From: Pseudomonas sp. Irchel 3H7
Lineage (GTDB): Bacteria; Pseudomonadota; Gammaproteobacteria; Pseudomonadales; Pseudomonadaceae
Direction of reading: 5' to 3'
DNA: 64,000 bases
Assembly: GCF_900187605.1 (NCBI RefSeq)
Contig: NZ_FYEA01000014.1
Span: 1-64,000, forward strand
Shown here: positions 16,704 through 25,825 of the stretch, in pieces
How positions within the stretch are numbered: position 1 is the stretch's first letter
How the letters are laid out: every line of letters begins with the position of its first letter
Program-made: the position numbers and the translations under genes
Notes under the pieces: generated by a model
What the model saw: only the letters and a program-made list of their open reading frames with translations
Databases searched by the model: none
Told to the model about the DNA's origin: nothing

Positions 16704-16861
16704 GGATTCGATGCCTGGCAATGTCAACGCACAACGCCTCCATTCAAACCTGCGACACCCCGCCACGCCACGACCTTGGTCGACACTGACTAACCGCCCC
16801 GCGCATGCGAGACTGTCCGCCCGGGCAGGAGTGCCGGGGAGTCATTTGTCGGGAGTGTTGC

Positions 16862-19800
16862 ATGTCGCTGTCCACCGGGCTGATCGCCGCCGTCGCCCTG
16901 GCCTATATGGCCATCATGTTCGCCATCGCCTTCTACGGCGACCGCCGCAGCGCGCCGTTGCCGCCGCGCATGCGTGCCTGGGTGTACAGCCTGTCGCTGG
17001 CGGTTTACTGCACCAGTTGGACGTTCTTCGGCGCAGTCGGTCAGGCGGCGGAACAACTGTGGTCATTCCTGCCGATTTACCTCGGGCCGATCCTGCTGTT
17101 GGTGGGCGCGCCGTGGGTCCTGCAAAAAATGGTGATGATCAGCAAACAGGAGAACATCACCTCCATCGCTGACTTTATCGCCGCGCGTTACGGCAAATCG
17201 CAATCGCTGGCGGTGGTCGTTGCGCTGATCTGCCTGGTCGGCGTCCTTCCTTATATCGCCCTGCAACTCAAAGGCATTGTCCTCGGCGTGAACCTGCTGA
17301 TCGGCGCCGGTGCCGACGCCATGGGTACCCGCGCCCAGGACACCGCGCTGATCGTGTCGCTGGTACTGGCGCTGTTCACCATAGTCTTCGGCACGCGCAA
17401 CCTCGATGCCACCGAACACCACCGTGGCATGGTGCTGGCGATTGCCTTCGAATCGCTGGTCAAACTGTTCGCGTTTCTCGCCGTCGGCGCCTTCGTCACT
17501 TATGGCCTGTATGACGGTTTCGAAGACCTGTTCAACCAAGCCATGCTCGCCCCACGCCTCGAGGAATACTGGAAAGAAACCATCAACTGGCCATCGATGG
17601 TGGTGCAAACCGGCGTGGCGATGATGGCAATCATCTGCCTGCCCCGGCAGTTCCACGTCACGGTGGTGGAGAACATTGATCCGCAGGATCTGCGCCTGGC
17701 CAAATGGGTGTTTCCAGCGTACCTCGCATTGGCTGCTTTGTTTGTAGTCCCGATCGCTTTAGCCGGTCAGATGATGCTGCCAAGTGACGTCTTGCCCGAC
17801 TCCTTCGTGATTAGCCTGCCACTGGCTCAGGCGCACCCGGCGCTGGCGATGCTGGCGTTTATCGGCGGCGCGTCAGCGGCGACCGGCATGGTGATTGTCG
17901 CCAGTGTGGCGCTGTCGACCATGGTCTCCAACGACATGCTGTTGCCGTGGTTGCTGCGCAGAAATAACGCCGAGCGCCCGTTCGAAGTATTCCGCCAGTG
18001 GATGCTCTCGGTACGCCGCGTGAGCATCGTAGTGATTCTGCTGCTGGCGTACGTCAGCTATCGCTTGCTCGGTTCGACCGCGAGCCTGGCGACCATCGGC
18101 CAGATTGCCTTTGCCGCGGTGACCCAACTGGCACCCGCGATGCTCGGCGCGCTGTACTGGAAACAGGCCAACCGCCGTGGTGTTTTCGCAGGCCTGGCCG
18201 CCGGTACTTTCCTGTGGTTCTACACGTTGATCCTGCCGATTGCCGCGCACAGTCTCGGTTGGTCACTGAGCAGTTTTCCGGGGCTGGCTTGGCTGCACAG
18301 CAATCCGCTGAACCTGCCGATTACCCCGCTGACCCAAGGCGTCGTGCTGTCACTGGCCGGTAACTTCACCTTGTTTGCCTGGGTTTCGGTGTTATCTCGC
18401 ACGCGCGTGTCGGAGCACTGGCAGGCCGGGCGTTTCATCGGACAGGAGATCAGTGCACGGCCGAGTGCACGCTCGATGCTGGCGGTGCAGATTGACGATT
18501 TGCTGCAATTGGCCGCGCGTTTCGTCGGTGAGGAACGTGCGCGGCAGAGCTTTATTCGTTTCGCTTACCGTCAAGGCAAAGGCTTCAACCCGAACCAAAA
18601 TGCCGACGGCGAGTGGATCGCCCATACCGAGCGTTTGCTGGCCGGTGTGCTTGGCGCGTCCTCGACCCGCGCGGTGGTAAAAGCTGCCATCGAAGGTCGG
18701 GAAATGCAACTGGAGGATGTAGTCCGAATCGCCGATGAAGCTTCGGAGGTCCTACAGTTCAACCGCGCCCTGTTGCAGGGTGCAATCGAGAACATTACCC
18801 AGGGCATCAGCGTCGTCGATCAGTCGCTGAAACTGGTGGCGTGGAACCGGCGTTATCTGGAGCTGTTCAACTACCCGGACGGCTTGATCAGTGTCGGCCG
18901 ACCGATTGCCGACATTATTCGCTACAACGCCGAGCGCGGTTTGTGCGGCCCCGGTGAAGCGGAAGTCCACGTTGCTCGTCGTTTGCACTGGATGCGCCAG
19001 GGCCGCGCGCATACGTCTGAGCGGCTGTTCCCCAACGGCCGGGTGATCGAGTTGATCGGCAACCCGATGCCGGGCGGCGGCTTCGTCATGAGTTTCACTG
19101 ACATCACCGCATTCCGCGAAGCCGAACAGGCGCTGACCGAAGCCAATGAAGGATTGGAGCAACGGGTCAGCGAACGTACCCAGGAACTGTCGCAACTCAA
19201 CGTCGCGCTGACCGAAGCCAAGGGCACCGCCGAAGCCGCCAATCAGTCGAAAACCCGTTTTCTCGCGGCAGTCAGCCATGACTTGATGCAACCGCTGAAC
19301 GCTGCCCGGCTGTTCTCCGCCGCCCTCTCCCATCAGGACGACGGCTTGAGCGGCGAGGCACAGAAACTGGTGCAGCACCTCGACAGTTCGCTGCGCTCGG
19401 CCGAGGATCTGATCAGCGATCTACTGGATATTTCCCGACTGGAAAACGGCAAGATCAACCCGGATCGCAAGCCGTTCGCCGTCAATGAGCTGTTCGACAC
19501 TCTCGGTGCCGAATTCAAGGCACTGGCACAGGAACAAGGTCTGACCTTCCGTGTGCGCGGCAGTCATCTGCGCATCGACAGCGACATCAAATTGCTGCGC
19601 AGGATTCTGCAGAATTTCCTCACCAACGCTTTCCGCTATGCCAAGGGCCCGGTGCTGCTCGGGGTGCGTCGACGCGGCGGCGAACTGTGCCTGGAAGTGT
19701 GGGATCGCGGGCCGGGGATTCCGGAAGATAAACAGCAGGTGATTTTCGAGGAATTCAAACGCCTCGACAGTCATCAGACCCGCGCTGAAAAAGGCCTCGG

Positions 19801-20332
19801 GCTGGGTTTGGCAATTGCCGATGGCTTGTGCCGTGTACTCGGCCACACCTTGCGTGTGCGCTCGTGGCCGGGGCGCGGCAGTGTGTTCAGTGTCCGCGTG
19901 CCGCTGGCCCGCTCCCAAGCCGTGCCGGTCAGCGCCGTCGCTGAATTGAATGGCAAGTTGCTGAGCGGCGCGCAGGTACTGTGCATCGACAATGAAGACA
20001 GCATTCTGATCGGCATGAACAGCTTATTGAGCCGCTGGGGCTGTCAGGTGTGGACGGCGCGCAATCGTGAGGAGTGTGCGGCGCTGCTGAGTGACGGCGT
20101 GCGACCGCAACTGGCGTTGGTCGACTATCACCTCGATCACGGGGATACCGGTACGGAGTTGATGGCGTGGTTGCGCACACGCCTGGGCGAACCGGTGCCG
20201 GGGGTGGTGATCAGTGCTGACGGGCGACCGGAGATGATCGCGCAGGTGCACGCGGCGGGCCTGGATTATCTGCCGAAACCGGTGAAGCCGGCGGCGTTGC
20301 GGGCGTTGTTGAGTCGGTATTTGCCGCTATAG
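16862..20332 (+). CDS. crbS: Hybrid sensor kinase with sodium/solute-symporter domain (CrbS/MxtR-like)
   Basis: 1156 residues. Residues 1-490 are a 13-helix SSS transporter-like domain (MSLSTGLIAAVALAYMAIMF start, CTSWTFFGAVGQAAEQ, SKQENITSIADFIAARYGKS). A linker leads to a PAS domain (about 640-760), a short coiled coil, then HisKA with AVSHDLMQPLNAAR (His806), HATPase with NFLTNAFRYAKG, DRGPGIP and GLGLGLAIADG. A C-terminal receiver follows with phospho-acceptor D1088 (ALVDYHLDHGDTG). Size, order and the rmuC neighbour fit CrbS/MxtR (P. aeruginosa PA3271 from memory), which with the orphan regulator CrbR/ErdR controls acetate use. CbrA lacks the receiver. The first ATG with a plausible site is 16862. 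Confidence 0.8.
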   Translation: MSLSTGLIAAVALAYMAIMFAIAFYGDRRSAPLPPRMRAWVYSLSLAVYCTSWTFFGAVGQAAEQLWSFLPIYLGPILLLVGAPWVLQKMVMISKQENITSIADFIAARYGKSQSLAVVVALICLVGVLPYIALQLKGIVLGVNLLIGAGADAMGTRAQDTALIVSLVLALFTIVFGTRNLDATEHHRGMVLAIAFESLVKLFAFLAVGAFVTYGLYDGFEDLFNQAMLAPRLEEYWKETINWPSMVVQTGVAMMAIICLPRQFHVTVVENIDPQDLRLAKWVFPAYLALAALFVVPIALAGQMMLPSDVLPDSFVISLPLAQAHPALAMLAFIGGASAATGMVIVASVALSTMVSNDMLLPWLLRRNNAERPFEVFRQWMLSVRRVSIVVILLLAYVSYRLLGSTASLATIGQIAFAAVTQLAPAMLGALYWKQANRRGVFAGLAAGTFLWFYTLILPIAAHSLGWSLSSFPGLAWLHSNPLNLPITPLTQGVVLSLAGNFTLFAWVSVLSRTRVSEHWQAGRFIGQEISARPSARSMLAVQIDDLLQLAARFVGEERARQSFIRFAYRQGKGFNPNQNADGEWIAHTERLLAGVLGASSTRAVVKAAIEGREMQLEDVVRIADEASEVLQFNRALLQGAIENITQGISVVDQSLKLVAWNRRYLELFNYPDGLISVGRPIADIIRYNAERGLCGPGEAEVHVARRLHWMRQGRAHTSERLFPNGRVIELIGNPMPGGGFVMSFTDITAFREAEQALTEANEGLEQRVSERTQELSQLNVALTEAKGTAEAANQSKTRFLAAVSHDLMQPLNAARLFSAALSHQDDGLSGEAQKLVQHLDSSLRSAEDLISDLLDISRLENGKINPDRKPFAVNELFDTLGAEFKALAQEQGLTFRVRGSHLRIDSDIKLLRRILQNFLTNAFRYAKGPVLLGVRRRGGELCLEVWDRGPGIPEDKQQVIFEEFKRLDSHQTRAEKGLGLGLAIADGLCRVLGHTLRVRSWPGRGSVFSVRVPLARSQAVPVSAVAELNGKLLSGAQVLCIDNEDSILIGMNSLLSRWGCQVWTARNREECAALLSDGVRPQLALVDYHLDHGDTGTELMAWLRTRLGEPVPGVVISADGRPEMIAQVHAAGLDYLPKPVKPAALRALLSRYLPL

Positions 20333-20336
20333 AAGC

Positions 20337-20417
20337 AAAAAGATCGCAGCCTTCGGCAGCTCCTACAGGATGTACGCCGTACCAATGTAGGAGCTGCCGG
20401 AGGCTGCGATCTTTTGA
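20337..20417. repeat. REP pair, type A
   Basis: Facing AAAGATCGCAGCCTTCGGCAG and CTGCCGGAGGCTGCGATCTTT, separated by about 35 bp, fill the gap between the convergent kinase and rmuC genes, ending three bases before the rmuC stop codon. Confidence 0.9.
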
Positions 20418-20420
20418 TCT

Positions 20421-21893
20421 TTATTCAGGGAGTTCGACGAGACCATCGACGTCGGTCATCGCCCGCTCCAGCAAATCCGCCGGCAAACTCTTGCTCGCCC
20501 GTGCACCGAGCAACTTGAGCTGTTCACTGCGACTGACCAGATTGCCGCGCCCTTCTGTCAGCTTGTTACGCGCTGAGCTGTAGGCTTTATCCAGCTGTTG
20601 CAGTCGATTGCCGACCTCATCGAGATCCTGAATAAATAGGACGAACTTGTCGTACAGCCACCCGGCGCGCTCGGCGATTTCCCGAGCGTTCTGACTTTGG
20701 CGCTCCTGCTTCCACAGACTGTCGATCACGCGCAACGTTGCCAGCAACGTGGTCGGACTGACGATGACAATGTTGCGGTCGAAGGCTTCCTGAAACAGTG
20801 ATGGCTCAGCCTGCAACGCCGCCGAAAACGCAGCTTCGATCGGCACGAAGAGCAAGACGAAATCCAGGCTGTGCAGCCCTTCCAGACGCTTGTAATCCTT
20901 GCCGGCCAGGCCTTTGACGTGATTGCGCAACGACAGGACGTGCTGCTTGATCGCGATCTGCCCGAGGCTGTCGTCGTCGGCAGCCACGTATTGCTGATAC
21001 GCGGTGAGGCTCACCTTGGAGTCCACCACCACTTGCTTGTCGCCCGGCAGGTAAATGATCACGTCAGGCTGGAAGCGCTCGCCGTCCGGGCCTTTGAGGT
21101 TGACCTGGGTCTGGTACTCGCGGCCCTTTTCCAGACCGGCGTGTTCGAGCACACGCTCAAGAATCAGCTCGCCCCAGTTGCCTTGGGTTTTCTGGCCTTT
21201 GAGGGCACGGGTCAGGTTGGTGGCTTCGTCGCTCAGACGCAGATTGAGCGCCTGCAAGCGCTCCAGTTCCTTGGCCAGCGAGAAGCGCTCGCGGGCCTCG
21301 GCCTGATAGCTTTCTTCCACACGTTTTTCGAAGGATTGAATGCGTTCCTTGAGCGGATCGAGCAACTGTCCGAGCCGTTGCTGACTGGTCTCGGCAAAAC
21401 GCTGCTCGCGCTCATCGAAGATCTTCCCGGCCAGTTCGGCAAACTGCGCCCGCAGTTCATCGCGCGAACCTTGCAGGTCGCTGAGGCGTTGCTGATGACT
21501 TTCCTGCTGTTCGCGCAGTTCGGCGTTCAGTGAGGCGGCCTGTGCGTCGAGGCGGCGCAGTTCTGCTTCCTTGTTCGCACGTTCGAGGTTCCAGGCGTGG
21601 GAGGCATCGCGAGCGTCGTCGCGTTCGATCTGCAGCAGTTCGACTTCCCGGCGCAGAGCCGCCAGTTCAGCTTGCTTGGCGGCATTGGCCTGACCGAGAT
21701 CGGCGATCTCATCGCGACTGGCGTCGAGCTGCGCGTTGAGCCCGTCCTGTGCCAGTTGCGCCATGGCCAGACGTTCTTCGAGCAGAGCCACCTCGGCCTG
21801 CCCATTGCTCGCCCGGCGTTGCAGTTGCCAGGCCAGCGCCAGCAGTGGCAATCCCGCTGCTGCAAGCCCCAGCAATACGCTGGTCAAGTCCAT
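20421..21893 (-). CDS. rmuC: DNA recombination protein RmuC
   Basis: About 490 residues; in-frame ATGs at 21905, 21899 and 21893 make the exact start uncertain, with MDLTSVLLGL at 21893 taken as the family N-terminus. One N-terminal transmembrane helix, then a long coiled coil (residues 30-190). After it comes the RmuC nuclease-like core: GNWGELILERVLEHAGL, FQPDVIIYLPGDKQVVVDSKVSLTAY, FVLLFVPIEAAF and SPTTLLATLRVIDSLWKQ. The core has a PD-(D/E)xK-like fold (DVII..VVDSKV). RmuC limits inversions at short inverted repeats. Convergent with the kinase gene. Confidence 0.96.
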   Translation of the reverse strand: MDLTSVLLGLAAAGLPLLALAWQLQRRASNGQAEVALLEERLAMAQLAQDGLNAQLDASRDEIADLGQANAAKQAELAALRREVELLQIERDDARDASHAWNLERANKEAELRRLDAQAASLNAELREQQESHQQRLSDLQGSRDELRAQFAELAGKIFDEREQRFAETSQQRLGQLLDPLKERIQSFEKRVEESYQAEARERFSLAKELERLQALNLRLSDEATNLTRALKGQKTQGNWGELILERVLEHAGLEKGREYQTQVNLKGPDGERFQPDVIIYLPGDKQVVVDSKVSLTAYQQYVAADDDSLGQIAIKQHVLSLRNHVKGLAGKDYKRLEGLHSLDFVLLFVPIEAAFSAALQAEPSLFQEAFDRNIVIVSPTTLLATLRVIDSLWKQERQSQNAREIAERAGWLYDKFVLFIQDLDEVGNRLQQLDKAYSSARNKLTEGRGNLVSRSEQLKLLGARASKSLPADLLERAMTDVDGLVELPE

Positions 21894-21960
21894 AGCCATA
21901 GCCACTCCCGCCGATCTTATAAAGCCTGAAGGTTAACCAAGGTGTCAGGTCTTGGACAGC

Positions 21961-22284
21961 TCAGTCTTCGAGCAGACCGAGTTCCTGCTGCGCACGACGG
22001 TCGCCGGCGCGAGCAGCCTGGCGCAACAGATCCTGACCGATGCGACGGTCCCGTGCGTTACCGCATTCGCGGCACATCAATTGGCCGAGACGGCTTTGCG
22101 CAACCACCACGCCATCACGCGCCGGTTGTTTGAGCAGGCGGCCAGCGAGGTGTTTTGCATTGTGACTGTCGCTCAGGCGCGGGCTGTCGAGCAGCCATTC
22201 GGCAACGCGAACGGAAAATCGCTTGGGCGGGGTAACAGGAGAAGGCTGTGAGATAACAGAGTCTGATACTGAGCGAAACTTCAT
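21961..22284 (-). CDS. Small Sel1-repeat protein
   Basis: 107 residues from the ATG at 22284; the frame extends upstream but the extra residues have no coding look. The C-terminal half reads LGQLMCRECGNARDRRIGQDLLRQAARAGDRRAQQELG, one and a half Sel1 units. A proline-rich N-terminus (SQPSPVTPPKRF) precedes WLLDSPRLS. Two cysteines (CREC) could bind metal but are isolated. Function unknown. About 110 bp upstream lies a DnaA-box dyad. Confidence 0.75.
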   Translation of the reverse strand: MKFRSVSDSVISQPSPVTPPKRFSVRVAEWLLDSPRLSDSHNAKHLAGRLLKQPARDGVVVAQSRLGQLMCRECGNARDRRIGQDLLRQAARAGDRRAQQELGLLED

Positions 22285-22390
22285 AAAGCACTGTGGGACG
22301 AATCGGAAGGCGCGCCACTCTACTCTCTTTTTCTTACAGGTAAAGTCGAAAAACAACCCGGCACGCCCGTCCTAGAGCAAGCGCTCGGGA

Positions 22391-22413
22391 CAATCCACAG
22401 AAGCTGTGGATAA
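22391..22413. promoter_or_regulatory. DnaA-box dyad (one perfect, one 7/9), 5-bp spacer
   Basis: CAATCCACA at 22391-22399 and TGTGGATAA at 22405-22413, inverted with a 5-bp spacer, the same geometry as the dyad at 3563-3587. It lies about 110 bp upstream of the Sel1 gene start. Confidence 0.45.
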
Positions 22414-23246
22414 CTCAGTGGACAACCGCCCTCCAACCCTCGCAAAGCCTTATGGAATGGGGCTCGCAGTCAAACTGACGATTTTTTCACCAACAAAAAA
22501 AAGCGATGTTTTTCATTGACTTAAACTTTCGTTGCAGGCAGCCATCGGGGTCAGGATTGGTATGACAGCGCCGTTACAGCCTGCGCAACTAATGTGCACA
22601 AGTACCTGTTACCTGGTTATATCGCTGCGCTTTTTCGGGTCGTTTTGGCGATCGGTGGGGGAATAAACCAGTCTGGCGCGCGCCTCGATGAAAATATCTT
22701 CACCGACCGACGGTCAATCAATGCGCCAATTCCGGGCATTTGAGCAAACACGCCAAGCAGCCTCAAGCTGTGGCTGCGATGTTTTTCTACACGAAGTTTG
22801 CTTTACCCGTTTCGATCCGTTAGTATCCGCGGCGTTAGTACCAAGCTGAAAGTCAATTCCGGTCGAACACATCCCCACGGTCAGCCTTCTACCAAGAAGC
22901 CCTACCGAAAAAGCGGGAACGACCCCTCGATGGTTTCCAGGTAAATCTTGCGACGACACTGCCTTCGAATGATGCGAAGGGTGTTGCGAAGAACACTTAC
23001 TCTGACCGAACCAACCTGCAAATTGATCAGGATCTTCACCCCGGGCCCAGAACCTTTGCCCTCGTTGTGATGCCTGCCCTCCTAAGTACCTACCTGCCAG
23101 CCCAAGCGCGCCAACTTATCAGCGCTTCAAACTGGCTGCTTTGTTCCAGTCGGGTTCTTCGTTTGACCAATGGTGGTCGACGTTACTGGAACGTTTTAAC
23201 GTTGCACGGTTCTTATCCGTGTCATTTGTAGGAACACCTAATAACT
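22414..23246. other. Long stretch without a convincing gene; structured leader elements
   Basis: Over 800 bp with lower third-position GC than neighbours and no convincing gene. Seen: a TTGACT -35-like element near 22517; an imperfect dyad GTTGCAGGC / GCCTGCGCAAC near 22530-22590; a possible but weak 53-codon plus-strand frame at 22688-22849 without a ribosome site. Just before the next gene come nested dyads, GTTCCAGT/ACTGGAAC (23143-23150, 23185-23192) around GACCA-ATGG-TGGTC (23165-23178). It may hold a small RNA or a long structured 5' leader for the gene at 23247. Confidence 0.4.
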
Positions 23247-23471
23247 ATGTCTACTCAAATCCATACTCAGGATGCCATTCGCACCCTAACCAACGCTTTT
23301 GCACCAATGAACTGCCTGATCATGGCCGCTCGCAAAGGCTGCTTCAGCTTCACACTGGTCAACGAACACGGTATCGCCCGCCACAGCGAGCGTCTGTACC
23401 CCGATCAGTACTCCAGCGCTGAACCGCTGCAGGCCGTGATCGATCGTACCCGTCAGGCACTGGTTGCCTGA
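23247..23471 (+). CDS. Conserved small protein of unknown function
   Basis: 74 residues: MSTQIHTQDAIRTLTNAF.. then KGCFSFTLVNEHGIARHSER and a C-terminal helix ending VIDRTRQALVA. Compact alpha/beta layout with two strands, no signal peptide and no catalytic motif that I recognise. Codon use is typical of a well-expressed Pseudomonas gene, and a strong terminator follows. AGGA lies about 13 bases before the ATG. A similar frame one ORF over (23141-23422) lacks this codon bias. I think it is a real Pseudomonas-specific gene, function unknown. Confidence 0.8.
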   Translation: MSTQIHTQDAIRTLTNAFAPMNCLIMAARKGCFSFTLVNEHGIARHSERLYPDQYSSAEPLQAVIDRTRQALVA

Positions 23472-23495
23472 AAGCCGAAAAGGCTGCAAAAGCAA

Positions 23496-23524
23496 AAGCC
23501 CCGCACAAAATGCGGGGCTTTTTA
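23496..23524 (+). terminator. Terminator after the 74-residue protein gene
   Basis: AAGCCCCGCA / TGCGGGGCTT, 10-bp stem with four-base loop followed by TTTTTATT; a strong intrinsic terminator 25 bp after the stop. Confidence 0.92.
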
Positions 23525-23744
23525 TTGCCCGATGTTTCGCTTTTACCCCTCAGCGGCTAAGCACCATCGGATATAACGAATATTCCCCGCAGCGGGAAAT
23601 ATTTTAAAAACAGGCCTTTACGTCGCGAATATGACACTACACTTCAACTCAAGCGGCGTGATCCGCTTGCGGCGAGCCTGAACCGATCCACAGCTGCCAA
23701 GCCCCCTTCAGGACTCGCCATTAATAACAAGAACCGAGGGTTTT

Positions 23745-24227
23745 ATGGGTATCGCTGCCAGCGAACTGTGCCGCTACGTGATCCGTCCTACGCTGATCTA
23801 CCTGGGACGTCACAGCGCGACTGCCGAATCTCTGCTGCTGGGCATCGCCGCCAGCCAGTCAGCCCTGGGTTCCGCCCTGCATGACCGCCGCGGCCACGGG
23901 CTTTACCGCATCGCCGAGCACCGCCATCAAGCCCTTTGGGATGATTACCTGGCACTCGATCCGGAACGCGCCAGCCTGGTTCGCGGCCTCGCCAGCCAGC
24001 ATGCCTTCCTGACCGGCCCGCACCTGGAATTGACGGTAAACCTGCGTTACGCCACGGCCATTGCCTGGCTGCTGGTTGAAGAACAAAACCCCACCCTCCC
24101 CGATTCCAACGATTTGCTGGGAATGGCACGTATCTGGCGTCAGACCTTTCAACCCCAAGGTCGCCTGCGCGACTTCACTTACGCCTGGCACACCTGTGTT
24201 TCAACGGTGAATCAGGTCGCCTGCTGA
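23745..24227 (+). CDS. Conserved protein, lysozyme-like fold suspected
   Basis: 160 residues, no signal peptide. The segment LLLGIAASQSALGSALHDRRGHGLYRI.EHRHQALWDDYL and later LELTVNLRYATAIAWLLVEE recall transglycosylase/lysozyme-like proteins found in phage tails and Pseudomonas genomes, where the same place reads 'GIAATESALG....GIYQ'. Here the position of the catalytic Glu appears to be Gln or Ser, so it may be inactive or only distantly related. This comparison is from memory and weak. It stands alone between a terminator and fadL. Function unknown. Confidence 0.6.
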   Translation: MGIAASELCRYVIRPTLIYLGRHSATAESLLLGIAASQSALGSALHDRRGHGLYRIAEHRHQALWDDYLALDPERASLVRGLASQHAFLTGPHLELTVNLRYATAIAWLLVEEQNPTLPDSNDLLGMARIWRQTFQPQGRLRDFTYAWHTCVSTVNQVAC

Positions 24228-24238
24228 CCGACCGGTTT

Positions 24239-24296
24239 CAAAAGATCGCACAACAGGTCGCGATTTTGGTCGGATTGTCCTACAAAACCGCTCTAA
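24239..24296. repeat. Degenerate REP-like remnant
   Basis: AAAAGATCGCACAACAGGTCGCGATTTT..TTGTCCTACAAAA retains the ends of a type A REP with a decayed middle. It sits between the 160-residue protein gene and fadL. Confidence 0.5.
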
Positions 24297-24373
24297 CTCA
24301 AGGCATACGGACTATAGCGCTGGGACGAAAATGTTGGTAATTTTCGCCCCGGTGATCATCAGGAGTTCTAATA

Positions 24374-25645
24374 ATGAAAAAAGTCATGCTCAAAACCACC
24401 CTTAGCCTCGCCGTTACCCTTGCCTCCACTCAAATTTTCGCGGCCGGCTTTGCCCTCAACGAACAAAGCATCAGTGGGATGGGGACTGGTTTTGCCGGGC
24501 GATCTTCTTCTGCTGACGACGCAAGTACTGTTTATGGCAACCCTGCCGGCATGTCGCGCATCAAGCGTGAACAAGTTACCGGTGGTGTAGCCGTTGTCGA
24601 TGCTCATACCGATATCAGCAATGCCAGCTCCAGCCCTAACGGCGGCAGCAACAAAGGCGACATGGTGCCTTTCACCGCTGTACCTATGGGCTTCTACGTG
24701 AAACCGATCGATGAGCATTGGGCATTCGGCCTCGGTGTTTATGTGCCGTTCGGCCTGATCACTGATTATGAAAACGGCTTTGCCGGCCGTTACTTTGGCA
24801 GCAAGTCCGAAGTGCAAGTCATCACTTTCCAACCGACCATCAGCTACGCCTTCAACGATAAGGTATCGATCGGTTTCGGTCCAACCATCAACCGCATTGA
24901 CGGCTCGCTGGAGTCCAACCTGTCGATCACTCAAGCCCTGCCGGACGGCAAGGTCAAGATCAAGGGTGACGACACCGCACTGGGCTACAACGTCGGCCTG
25001 CTGGTACAAGCCACCGACAGCACTCGCGTCGGTCTGACGTACCACTCGAAAGTCGACTACAAGCTCGAAGGCGACACCAAGGTCAACTACGGCGCACTGG
25101 CCCTGGTCGGTGTGGGCGCCAACCAGAAGTACGACGCTTCGCTGAAGATCACTACCCCTGAATCGGTCGACCTCTCGGTAACCCAGGCGATCAACGATCG
25201 CTGGAACGTTTATGCCGGTACTACCTGGACCCGCTGGAGCCAGCTGGAGAAAATCACCGTCAAGAACTCCGGTGTGCAGCCGCTGCTGGCCGGTCAGTTC
25301 GGCGAGATCACCGAAGACCAGAACTGGCACGACTCCTGGGCTTACGCCGTGGGTACGTCGTACCAGCTGAACAAGGAATGGGTACTGCGTACCGGTCTGA
25401 CTTTCGACCAGTCGCCGACCAACAACGTCGACCGCTCGCCACGCATTCCTACCGGCGACCGGACGATCTTCAGCATCGGTGCCGGCTGGAGCCCGACCGA
25501 AGATCTGACCATCGACGTGGCCTACTCGTACCTGAAGGAAGAGTCGGTCAACATCCGCAACCAGAACGATCGTGGCCAGAGCTACAACTCGAAGTATGAA
25601 AACTCGGCAAACGGTTTCGGTGTCGGCGCGACCTACCGCTTCTGA
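24374..25645 (+). CDS. fadL: OmpP1/FadL outer-membrane long-chain fatty acid transporter
   Basis: 423 residues. The signal peptide runs to about residue 23 (TLASTQIFA/AGFALNEQS); mature proteins of this family begin AGF.L.E.S as here. Next comes the hatch domain SGMGTGFAGRSSSADDASTVYGNPAGM, with the NPA motif of FadL, and then the 14-strand barrel ending in Phe (GVGATYRF). It imports hydrophobic compounds, chiefly long-chain fatty acids, across the outer membrane. AGGAGTTCTAAT precedes the ATG. Monocistronic, with a strong terminator. Confidence 0.95.
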   Translation: MKKVMLKTTLSLAVTLASTQIFAAGFALNEQSISGMGTGFAGRSSSADDASTVYGNPAGMSRIKREQVTGGVAVVDAHTDISNASSSPNGGSNKGDMVPFTAVPMGFYVKPIDEHWAFGLGVYVPFGLITDYENGFAGRYFGSKSEVQVITFQPTISYAFNDKVSIGFGPTINRIDGSLESNLSITQALPDGKVKIKGDDTALGYNVGLLVQATDSTRVGLTYHSKVDYKLEGDTKVNYGALALVGVGANQKYDASLKITTPESVDLSVTQAINDRWNVYAGTTWTRWSQLEKITVKNSGVQPLLAGQFGEITEDQNWHDSWAYAVGTSYQLNKEWVLRTGLTFDQSPTNNVDRSPRIPTGDRTIFSIGAGWSPTEDLTIDVAYSYLKEESVNIRNQNDRGQSYNSKYENSANGFGVGATYRF

Positions 25646-25676
25646 TGCTGCGCGGCGAGGCTAATCCCTCGCCCAC

Positions 25677-25714
25677 AAAAAGCCCCGCTCTCTTTACAGA
25701 AAGCGGGGCTTTTT
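25677..25714 (+). terminator. Terminator of fadL
   Basis: AAAAAGCCCCGCT / AGCGGGGCTTTTT stem with a short loop, 30 bp after the fadL stop. Confidence 0.92.
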
Positions 25715-25737
25715 AATGCCTGAATTTTGTGCGACCC

Positions 25738-25824
25738 GTAGGAGCTGTCGAGTGCAACGAGGCTGCGATCTTTTGATCTGTTTTTTTAAAATCAAAAGAT
25801 CGCAGCGTGCCGCAGCTCCTACAG
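25738..25824. repeat. REP pair, type A
   Basis: GTAGGAGCTGTCGAGTGCAACG.. faces ..CGTGCCGCAGCTCCTACAG, with inner GATCTTTTGATC / ATCAAAAGATC. It fills the gap between convergent fadL and the glutathione peroxidase gene and ends one base before the latter's stop codon. Confidence 0.88.
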
Positions 25825-25825
25825 A

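Noticed and set aside
22714-22959. 81-residue minus frame in the long gap
   Set aside because: No ribosome site, odd composition and no recognisable fold; kept only as part of the gap description.
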